From Aureococcus anophagefferens (lineage: Eukaryota > Sar > Pelagophyceae > Pelagomonadales > Pelagomonadaceae), in the NCBI RefSeq assembly GCF_000186865.1, contig NW_008705588.1:435827-457568 (forward strand): a DNA stretch of 21,742 nt, given 5' to 3'. Both the position numbers and the translations under genes were made by a program. The notes beneath the pieces are model-generated. The model did no database searches. It was given only the letters and a program-made list of their open reading frames with translations, and was not told the origin of the DNA. Below are positions 1 to 6,840 of the stretch, one piece after another; the stretch's first letter is position 1; every line of letters starts with the position of its first letter.

Positions 1-1
1 C

Positions 2-1006
2 CCCGGACCGACCGCGGAAAAGGTCGCCGGGCAACCGACGAACCAATCGGTAGGCGAGAACATCTACGCGCCGATGACGTTCGACGAGTACGAAGCGAAC
101 ATGGACCTCATGTACCGCAAACTCAGGAACAGCCTGTCGCCGAACGGGACCATGATCTTCGCGACGACGACGCCCGTGCCCCCGTCCTACGACGCCGAGA
201 AGCGCGTCAACAGCGACGTCGTCGAGCTCAACGCCCGCGCGCGGAAGCTCTTCGGCCCGACGGGCAAGTACGCGGACGTGCGGATCAACGACCTCTACTC
301 CAACCTCGTCGAGATCTGCAACAACGACCCGGCGACCCGGGGCTACCCCGAGACGTCGGACTGCGCGCTCATCCAGGACGACGGCGTCCACTTCTCGCCC
401 GCGGGCCAGCGGCTCAACGCCATCGCCGTCGCGGCGCACGTCGCGCCCGCGGCGTCCGGCGCCGCGTACGCGGGGGACCGCGACTCGGAGATCGAGAAGC
501 TCAAGAAAGACTTCCACTGGGAGCACTGGAAGGTCGCGCTCGTCGCCCAGGCCGCGCTCCTCGTCGCGCTCGGCGCGCTCGCGTCGGCCGTCGTCGCCTA
601 CCGCGCGCGCCGCACCGCGCGGCGCTACGCCGCGGACGACGAGGCGCCCGCGGCGCCCGACGGGGCCGAGGACGCCGCGCCGCTCACGCCGCGGTCGCAG
701 CCCCACTCGCCCTTCCACGGCCGCAAGGAGCTCGCGATCAACTTCAACCCGGGCGGCGACCGGGCCCGCTTCGCCGCGGGGGACCACGGCGCGCGGCCGC
801 GGAACGGCTCCGGGTCGCGCCTCGTCGACGACGACGGCCGCGCGAACGCCGGCTCGCCGGACCCGGCGGACCTCGTCCACCCCTGCTCGCCCTTCTCCCC
901 GGACGAGCGCCGCTCCGACCCGATCTACCCGCAGTGCGCCATCGACGAGCTCCGCCGGCCCGAACTCTCCGAGTCCTCGCGGCGCATCTTCGAGAGAACG
1001 CTGTAA
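2..1006 (+). CDS. GDSL/SGNH-type hydrolase, membrane-anchored, 5'-truncated
   Basis: The reading frame is open to the left edge of the window, so the N-terminus is missing; the first in-window ATG is at 74 but residues before it (ending GENIYAP) read as protein. The visible part matches the C-terminal half of an SGNH/GDSL esterase: a strand-like segment TMIFATTTPVP and the Asp-x-x-His block DGVHFSPAGQ, which would supply the catalytic Asp and His. The nucleophile Ser block would lie outside the window. After the enzyme domain there is a charged stretch, one hydrophobic helix (about residues 153-175 counted from the ATG at 74), an Arg-rich stop-transfer segment, and a Ser/Pro-rich tail of about 135 residues. 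This suggests a type I membrane enzyme facing outside or the lumen with a cytosolic tail. Substrate cannot be told. Family assignment is fairly good; topology is inference. Confidence 0.72.
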   Translation, partial: PGPTAEKVAGQPTNQSVGENIYAPMTFDEYEANMDLMYRKLRNSLSPNGTMIFATTTPVPPSYDAEKRVNSDVVELNARARKLFGPTGKYADVRINDLYSNLVEICNNDPATRGYPETSDCALIQDDGVHFSPAGQRLNAIAVAAHVAPAASGAAYAGDRDSEIEKLKKDFHWEHWKVALVAQAALLVALGALASAVVAYRARRTARRYAADDEAPAAPDGAEDAAPLTPRSQPHSPFHGRKELAINFNPGGDRARFAAGDHGARPRNGSGSRLVDDDGRANAGSPDPADLVHPCSPFSPDERRSDPIYPQCAIDELRRPELSESSRRIFERTL

Positions 1007-1073
1007 GCGCGGACTCATGGGCGCTTGCCTCTCTAATGACGGCTACTAGAGAAGCCGCCATGGCGAGGGTCCG

Positions 1074-1178
1074 TCACCAGTCCGCGGCGGGCACCGCGGG
1101 CGGGCGCGCGCCCGAGAGCAGCAAAAACGCGAGGGGAAGGCAGACGACGACGACGAACGCGACGGCCTCGGAGAGCAT
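1074..1178 (-). CDS. possible 34-aa single-span membrane peptide
   Basis: This is a short ORF starting MLSEAVAF and ending PAADW, with one strongly hydrophobic stretch (FVVVVCLPLAFLLL) covering residues 8-21. Nearly every codon ends in G or C, as in the confirmed genes of this window, while the upstream in-frame extension (to 1304) has mixed third positions and looks like leader. It sits in an otherwise unexplained gap between two convergent genes. No family is recognised. It could also be the last exon of an unplaced spliced gene, or chance in GC-rich DNA. Confidence 0.27.
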   Translation of the reverse strand: MLSEAVAFVVVVCLPLAFLLLSGARPPAVPAADW

Positions 1179-1350
1179 CGATGGCCTGTGCGACGAGGTG
1201 TCAGGCGCGCTGGGCTCCGCCCGTCGGTCATCCGCGAAGCGTCTTGCGGGCGGGAATATTGGCGCCTCTCTCTCTGGCCCCGAGGATAATACTCCTGTCG
1301 CCACGCGCCTCCACGGGAGTTGGCTGGCGCGCGGACGTTTTAGCGATAGC

Positions 1351-1544
1351 AGGGCGATCCTTTGGCGTCTGCTGCGGACGCGGCGCGACGCGCAGGTTGT
1401 GGTCCTCCCTCTGGCGGCGCGCGGCGAGAGCAGCCACTCCCAGCTCTAGGGCGATCCTTTGGCGTCTGCTGCGGACGCGGCGCGACGCGCAGGTTGTGGT
1501 CCTCCCTCTGGCGGCGCGCGGCGAGAGCAGCCACTCCCAGCTCC
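1351..1544. repeat. two-copy tandem duplication, 97-bp period
   Basis: The segment 1351-1447 is repeated at 1448-1544. The first 96 bases of each copy are identical; only the last base differs (t versus c). The copies are not part of a supported gene. Perfect identity points to a recent duplication or to an assembly artefact. Confidence 0.95.
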
Positions 1545-1603
1545 TTGCCACAGTTACCACAGCCCACTCGAGCCTGATAAGTTCAACTGTAGTTCAACGT
1601 TCC

Positions 1604-2218
1604 TTACTGAAGCGCCCAGCCGCCGACCCCTGCAGCCACAATGGCAGGCAACAGCGCGAACATGGCCACGGCCCTGGGCCCGAGGGGCTTCGCGAGCGCC
1701 TTCGTCAGCACGCGGAGGTCCTTGCGCCGGCCCGTCTGGACGAAGCCGTTGCGCTCGAAGAAGCGGAGGCCGCTCTCGTTGAACTTCTCCACCTCGAGCT
1801 GGAGGTCGCCGCCGCCGGCGCGCGCCGCGAGCTTCGTGACCTGGGCGAGGAGCTTCTTGCCGACGCCGCGGTCGCGGGCCTTGGTGGCCACGGCGATGAC
1901 GTCGAGCGTCTGCGGCTCGCCCGGCCGCAGCACGGCCATGCCGAGGATATCGGCGCGGTCGCAGGCGACGCAGAGCGTGCCGTCGCCGACGCGGCGGATG
2001 AGGCTCGCCGTCTCCTTGCGCGCCGTCGGCTCGTCGAGCGCGGCCTCGATGACGTAGGTGTTCGCGGACCGCGCGCCGCGCTGCGCGAAGCCCTTGACGA
2101 GCGGCGCGAGCTCGCGGTACGAGTCGCGCATCTGGTCCGCGTTGAGCGTCTTGAACGTCAGCGCGGCGGTGTACTGTACCAACAACAAGAGCAGCGCGGC
2201 GCCGCTAGGGAGCCTCAT
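1604..2218 (-). CDS. GNAT-family N-acetyltransferase with signal peptide
   Basis: The 204-residue protein has a GCN5-related acetyltransferase domain. Motif A, which binds the acetyl-CoA pyrophosphate, is visible around residues 108-126 with the R-x-x-G-x-G signature in ARDRGVGKKLL. Motif B follows at about 139-159 (LQLEVEKFNESGLRFFERNGF region, the Asn and aromatic pattern typical of the family). The start was chosen at 2218 because it begins a clean signal peptide (MRLPSG then a run of Leu, ending near TAALTF) and lies in an ACGATG context; an upstream in-frame ATG at 2317 would bury that leader. A C-terminal hydrophobic segment (about 183-202) could be a membrane anchor. Secretory-pathway or plastid targeting is inference; the acetyl acceptor is unknown. 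Confidence 0.8.
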   Translation of the reverse strand: MRLPSGAALLLLLVQYTAALTFKTLNADQMRDSYRELAPLVKGFAQRGARSANTYVIEAALDEPTARKETASLIRRVGDGTLCVACDRADILGMAVLRPGEPQTLDVIAVATKARDRGVGKKLLAQVTKLAARAGGGDLQLEVEKFNESGLRFFERNGFVQTGRRKDLRVLTKALAKPLGPRAVAMFALLPAIVAAGVGGWALQ

Positions 2219-2460
2219 CGTCGTCGGCAGTCTTGCGAGCTGCGACGCGTTTCGCTCTTCGCTGCGCCACGTTTGGGAGCGGTGCGATGTTGGCGCGATC
2301 GATGTAGTCGCTCGCACTGGTCCAGCAAAGACGACAGCTCAGGCCAGAATGAGAGGCCGGAGGGGGGACAGGCCCGCACAAAAAGAAGCAGAGCATGTTG
2401 CCTTCGCAACCCATCTCACAGCCGCTCGAGCGACGGTCAGCTTACAGCGCACGGCCCGTT
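2219..2460 (-). promoter_or_regulatory. upstream region of the GNAT gene / 3' flank side of it and downstream gap of the MATH-ABC1 gene
   Basis: This 242-bp stretch separates the start of the acetyltransferase gene (2218) from the stop of the MATH-ABC1 kinase gene (2461), both on the minus strand. It must hold the 3' end of the kinase gene and the promoter and leader of the acetyltransferase. Base composition is more mixed than in the coding regions. I recognise no specific element. Confidence 0.35.
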
Positions 2461-5400
2461 CTAGCGGATCGCCTGGCCCTCGGTCTCGGCGTCCGAAAAA
2501 GCCTCGGCGCAGAAGTCGGACGCGGCGTTCTTCTCGGAGCCGCCGTCGAGGTCCGCGTCGTCGTCGAGGTCCGCGTCGTCGTCGAGGTCCGCGTCCGCGT
2601 CGAGGTCCGCCGCGTCGAGGTCGGCGTCGTAGGGCGCGGCCGGCGGGAAGACGAAGCCCTTGGGCTGGACGTGCGCGGGCGCGAGGGGCTTGTCGTCGTC
2701 GTCGGCGCCGTGGAGGTCCGTCGCCGCGGCGAGGGCCCGGTCGTCGGCGACCTCGACCCCGGCGGCCTCCGCCGCCGTCTCCTCGAGGGCCAAGGCGTCC
2801 TCGACGGCCGCGGCCTCCTCGGGCGACAGCGGCGGCAGCGCGACCCTCGCGGGCGTGAGCCGCGCGTTCGGCAGCGGCGCGCTGTGGTACGCGATGCGCT
2901 CGCGGTCGCCGCAGAGCGCCGCCTTGGCCGCCGCGGCCTCGTCCGCCGCGAGCTCGTCCAGGTCCGCGGCGTCGTCCAGGTCCGCGGCGTCCGCGTCCGC
3001 GGCGCCGGCTTCCGACGCCGGCGCCGCGAGGGCCGCGGCTTTCTCCGCGACGGGCGGCGCCGCGACGGCCGCGGCTTTCTCCGCGACGGCCGGCGCCGCG
3101 AAGACGCCGGCCTTGGCGACGACGGGCGTCGCCGGCGGCGAGAAGGAGCCCTCCTGGTCGCGCGCGCGCGGCGAGAACGACCCGGAGCGCGACGACGCCG
3201 TCGACGCCGGCGGCGACGCCGCGCCGCCCCCGCCGTCGCGGTCCGCGCGGAGCCGCTCGACGTGGGCGCTCGACAGCTCCAGCGCGTTGTGCACGAGCGC
3301 GCCGCCGATGAGGACCGCGGCCTTGAGGCACGCGCCGACCGTCGCGACGCAGACGTGCAACGCGTAGGTCGCGTAGAACGCGAGGCCCCGGGACTCGCCG
3401 TCGAAGACGCGGCCCGCGTGCTCCGCGAGCTTGACGGCGGCCTCGGACCAGGCCTTGGCCTTGTCGACGGCGACGAGGAAGCCGTCCGGGTTCTCCGGGA
3501 GCACCAAAAGCAGCGTCGACACGGGGTCGACCTTGCGGTCGTTGAGCTTCGCGAGCGCGCGGCGCGCGTGCGGGTACCAGTGGCGGATCGCGGAGACGTC
3601 CCGGCCCAGGAACTCGTAGGACTTGCGCAGCGTCGCGCAGACGCGGCCGTAGAAGATCATTTCCTTGGGCACGTTCGTCATCACGGGCATGGCCTTGGGG
3701 TTGTGCTGCATCATGTCCTCGAGCGTGTCGAGCGCCCCCTGGGGCACGAGGCCCTCGCCGCTCATCGACGTGTCGAAGAAGTAGTGCAACAGCGCGAGCT
3801 GCAGGTCCAGGTCCTCCGTGTTGAAGCTAAAGTCGTCGTTCATGGCCACGGCCTGGGAGATGATGAACTTGTTCCGCGTCCGCAGGAGCATGACGATGTG
3901 GCAGAGCATGCGGAGCGACTCGTCGCTCACCTCGACGCACTGGCCGAAGTCGATGAGCCCCGCCGTGCCGTCGTCGAGGAGCATGACGTTGCCCGGGTGC
4001 CTGCGGCGCGCCGTCGGGCGCGGGGAAAAGCGGCAAGAAAAGCGGCGGGAACGGGCGCCGCGGGACGCGCGGGTCCGCGTGGAAGAACTGGTCGCCGAAC
4101 ATCATCGCGCCGATGGCCTCGGCGACGTCCTCGATGGCGTCGAAGGCCTTGGCGAGCACGCGCTCGTCGCCGCGGTGCGAGTCGACGAGGGACGCGATGG
4201 TCTTGCCCCGGAGGAACTCCTGCGTCAGGATCTCCTTGCTGCAGAGCTCCATGTAGGGCTCCGGCGCGTAGATGGGCAGTTTCCGCCGCGCGATGATCTC
4301 CCGCGCCTTGTTCAGGTACTTTGCCTCGTTCTCGAAGTCGAGCTCCTTGGGGAAGTTCTCGCAGAACTCGTTCATGATGACGTCGATCGTGTCCTTGAGC
4401 GGCATGTCCATAAGCGCGACGATCTGCTTCGACGCGACGCGCGCGTTCGCGAGGTCCGCGCGCATGTTCGCGCGGATGTCCGGGTAGATGACCTTGACGA
4501 TGGCGCGGCGGCCGTCGTACAAGGTCGCCGCGTGGACCTGGCCGATGGACGCGGCCGCGAGGCACGTTTGCTCGACGTCGGCAAAGTACGCGGCGAGGCC
4601 CCGCCGCGACGGCGCGACGGCCGCGTTCTCCGCGAGGCCGCGCAGCATGGCGCCCTCGATCTGCTTCCAGGGCCGCGGCGCGAAGTTCTCGAAGGACCGC
4701 TTGAGCTCCTTGATCCACGTCGGCGGCAGCAGGCCGTCGCGCGTCGCCCAGTCCTGCGCCATCTTGTTGTAGAGGCCGCCCATGGACTCGAAGAGCCGGC
4801 GCACCTGGACGGCGGACGTCTCGTGGGTCTCGTCCCAGAGCTTCGTGCGCTGCTCGTAGTAGGACTCGGGCTCCTTTTTTTTGAGCTTCTTCCGCATCTT
4901 CGACGCGCGCATCTTCACCCGGAGATATTTGATCGTGATGGGCATGACGCCCAGCGCGAACTTGAGGTTGCGCCGCATGCCCGTCAGCGAGAAGGAGTGC
5001 GTGACCTTCGACGACGCGTTGAACTTCCGCGAGCTCAGGCGCCGCAGCAGGCCCCGCTTCTTCTTGACCTTTTCGCCGTCCGCGACCTCGTGGACGCGGA
5101 CGCAGAGCCGCGCCTCGCCGCCGGGGCCGCAGAGCCCGTGGGCCTCGTCGTGCATCCAGGCCCGGGGGCAGAGCTTCGCCGTGCCGTAGGTCGTGTAGAC
5201 CTTGAGCGCGCGGTCCGGCGCCGCGCCCATCAACACGGGCTGCGTCTCGTCGCTCCGCCACGCGACGTGGCTCCCGTGCCGCGACACGACGCTCAGGCTG
5301 AACTGGACGCGCACGGCGGCGCGGCCGCCCTTGTACCGCAGGAACGCCGCGACGTGCTCCAGGGCGTCGGGCCGGTAGCCGCCGGGGTAGAGCTCGAGCT

Positions 5401-5500
5401 GCCAGCTGTGGCCGCCGAGGCTAAAGGTCGGACTGCAGGTCTTGACCTTGAGGCCGCTCTCGAGGGCGTCGAAGTTGGCGATCTGCCACTCGTAGGCCAT
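2461..5500 (-). CDS. MATH domain fused to ABC1/UbiB (ADCK-like) atypical kinase
   Basis: Two exons, 5500-4071 and 4000-2461, encode 989 residues. Residues 1-140 look like a MATH/TRAF domain: WQIANF near the start, SPTFSLGGHSWQLELYPGG, then a strand pattern ending RLCVRVHEV. Residues about 220-640 form an ABC1/UbiB kinase: a KxGQ-like KMAQ (246-249), Ala-rich loop AAASIGQ (315-321), VKV Lys at 336, ELDFENEA (386-392), HADPHPGN (474-481) and IDFG (493-496). ABC1 kinases usually act on quinone/lipid metabolism in mitochondria or plastids; MATH domains bind proteins. A hydrophobic stretch (682-716) may be membrane-embedded. The last ~260 residues are low-complexity, with AEKAAA and DADLDD repeats. 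The start at 5500 (ACGATGG) is preferred because sequence upstream has leader-like codon use and the MATH domain begins there. Confidence 0.85.
2545..2628 (-). repeat. 15-18-bp in-frame repeats coding Asp/Leu/Ala tail
   Basis: Five head-to-tail units beginning gtcgaggtc (plus strand) at 2545, 2563, 2581, 2599 and 2614; the first three are 18 bp and the last two 15 bp. They encode the DADLDD-type repeats near the C-terminus of the MATH-ABC1 kinase. All units keep the reading frame. Confidence 0.85.
4001..4070 (-). other. intron, 70 nt, GC-AG (GCGCGT...CGCAG)
   Basis: The kinase frame is interrupted here. Removing 4070-4001 restores CAC GCG GAC CC+G CAC CCG GGC AAC, i.e. the HADPHPGN motif that is nearly invariant in ABC1 kinases. 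The intron begins GCGCGT and ends GCAG, so it is a GC-AG intron. No GT donor gives the same protein: GT at 4066 shifts the frame, and the phase-compatible GT further in would insert residues inside the invariant motif. Confidence 0.88.
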
Positions 5501-5729
5501 CGTTTTCGAGCGTGCCCCGTTGCACAGGGCGCAGCAGGCACGAGGCTCGCGGCGCCAACAGGCAGCCCGATTGGTGTCGTCGCGTGAAATCCTCGAGAGG
5601 CGGCATGTGAACATCGAGAGTCAACACGCGAAGGTGCCGCATCGATGCCGCCGTGCTGCATGCTGGCACCACGCGATCGAGAGCCGCCATCGAGAGTCGT
5701 CGTCGAGAGCATCGAGAGCCGATCGGAGC
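5501..5729. promoter_or_regulatory. divergent promoter with repeated TCGAGAG element
   Basis: This 229-bp region lies between the starts of the divergent MATH-ABC1 kinase (minus) and SOUL/DUF2358 (plus) genes, so it should serve both. It carries six copies of the heptamer TCGAGAG at 5593, 5614, 5677, 5690, 5703 and 5712, all in the same orientation. The last four are spaced 13, 13 and 9 bp apart, just upstream of the ATG at 5730. No TATA box is obvious. Confidence 0.5.
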
Positions 5730-6827
5730 ATGGCCACGCCACGTTTTGCTGCAGCAGCGCTCCTCCTCGCGGCGGCCCGCGCGCTCGTCGCGCCGCCGTC
5801 GGCGCCGCGCCGCGTCTCGCGCAGCGCGCTCGCGGCGAGTGTCACCAAGTCGGACGTGGCCAAGTGCCTGCGCCGCGAGTACGTGAGCTTCTTCGCACCT
5901 TTGGAGAGCGAGTACTACTCGTCGTCCGTGACGTTCGACGACCCCCTCTCCTCCCTAAGCGGCCTCGACGCCTACCGCGGCAACGTCGACATGCTCGCCG
6001 GGCGCACGGCGCTCGGCAAGGTGCTCTTCAGCGACGCGTCGATCAACCTCCACGACGTGAGAGAAAAGGCCGACGGCGGCCTGCGGACGCGGTGGACGCT
6101 GCGCGTCTGCTTCCAGGCGCTGCCCTGGCGGCCCGTGGCGCGCTTCACGGGCGTCTCGGACTACGCGCTCGACGCCGACAACAAGATCACGGGCCAGACG
6201 GACTACTGGGACAGCATCGATCTGGGCTCCGACGGCGCGTACAAGCGGTCCTCGAAGCTCGACGGCATCAAGGACTTCGTGGACCAGCTCTTCGGCGCGA
6301 CGCCGGCGAACGACGGCGAGCTGCCCTACGAGCTCCTGCGGCGCGGCGCGGCCTACAGCGTCCGCCGCTACCCCGCGGTCGCCGTCGCCGAGGTGAGGTA
6401 CGACCAGCGGCCCGAGGGCTACGACGTGCTCGGCAGCTACGCCGGCGGCTTCAACGCGGACAAGGCCAAGCTCCAGCCCTTCCTGCCGTCGATCATCACC
6501 GTGCCGCGGAGCGGCGCCGGCTCGAAGACGATGACGTGGCCCATGGCCATCGGCGACGACGCGACGCTGCCGGACTCGAACATCGTCAAGAGCCGCGTCG
6601 CCCAGCAGGTCACCGTGGCCTGCCTGACCTTCCCCGTCGCCGCGACGGGCGATGCCGTGGCCTACTTCGCGTCCGAGCTCGAGAAGCGGCTCGCGGCCGA
6701 CGGCCTCTCGCCCGCGCCGGGCCACGACGCGAACTGGGTCGTCGCCCAGTACGACGCGATCTTCTCCGTCGGCGACCGGCGCAACGAGATCTGGATCCCC
6801 CTCGCGCCGGGCCACCTCTGGGACTAG
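5730..6827 (+). CDS. DUF2358 + SOUL heme-binding protein, probably plastid-targeted
   Basis: The 365-residue protein has two recognisable parts. Residues about 40-165 resemble DUF2358 (NTF2/SnoaL-like fold): VTFDDPLSSLSGLDAYRGN and a W-rich C-terminal strand region. Residues about 195-362 are a SOUL heme-binding domain: PYELLRRGAAYSVRRYPAVAVAE at its start and the typical end NWVVAQYDAIF...RRNEIWIPL. The same domain pair occurs in plant chloroplast SOUL proteins. The leader (MATPRF, an Ala/Leu run, then ARALVAPPSAPRRVSRS) looks like a signal peptide followed by a basic, Ser/Ala/Pro-rich transit segment, as in algae with complex plastids; LVAP at the junction resembles the stramenopile ASAFAP cleavage motif but lacks the Phe. 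A role in heme or tetrapyrrole handling is inferred. The stop is 13 bp from that of the convergent JmjC gene. Confidence 0.85.
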   Translation: MATPRFAAAALLLAAARALVAPPSAPRRVSRSALAASVTKSDVAKCLRREYVSFFAPLESEYYSSSVTFDDPLSSLSGLDAYRGNVDMLAGRTALGKVLFSDASINLHDVREKADGGLRTRWTLRVCFQALPWRPVARFTGVSDYALDADNKITGQTDYWDSIDLGSDGAYKRSSKLDGIKDFVDQLFGATPANDGELPYELLRRGAAYSVRRYPAVAVAEVRYDQRPEGYDVLGSYAGGFNADKAKLQPFLPSIITVPRSGAGSKTMTWPMAIGDDATLPDSNIVKSRVAQQVTVACLTFPVAATGDAVAYFASELEKRLAADGLSPAPGHDANWVVAQYDAIFSVGDRRNEIWIPLAPGHLWD

Positions 6828-6840
6828 GCGCACGTAACGT

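Larger units (their letters stand above)
1007..1603. other. 597-bp gap between convergent genes
   Basis: This is by far the longest gap between convergent genes here; the others are 10-80 bp. It holds a perfect two-copy tandem duplication (1351-1544) and a short minus-strand ORF with G/C-rich third positions (1074-1178), both listed separately. No tRNA, rRNA or recognisable transposon was seen in the rest. Confidence 0.6.

Noticed and set aside
1046..1231. 61-codon minus-strand ORF overlapping the micropeptide
   Set aside because: Ser/Arg/Pro-rich out-of-frame translation with no hydrophobic or domain signal.
1351..1544. CRISPR array
   Set aside because: Only two directly adjacent units with no spacers, in a eukaryote-like genome.
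1181..2464. 427-codon plus-strand frame through the tandem duplication
   Set aside because: Composition is Arg/Ala-rich and it lies opposite the acetyltransferase; the part in the duplication is just the repeat read in frame.
4001..4070. frameshift or pseudogene in the ABC1 kinase
   Set aside because: A clean 70-nt intron restores an invariant motif exactly, and coding character is strong on both sides.
2395..4296. long plus-strand frame opposite the MATH-ABC1 kinase (and another at 3818-5587)
   Set aside because: Antisense shadows with repetitive Arg/Val/Glu sequence and no domain; the opposite strand has clear kinase motifs.
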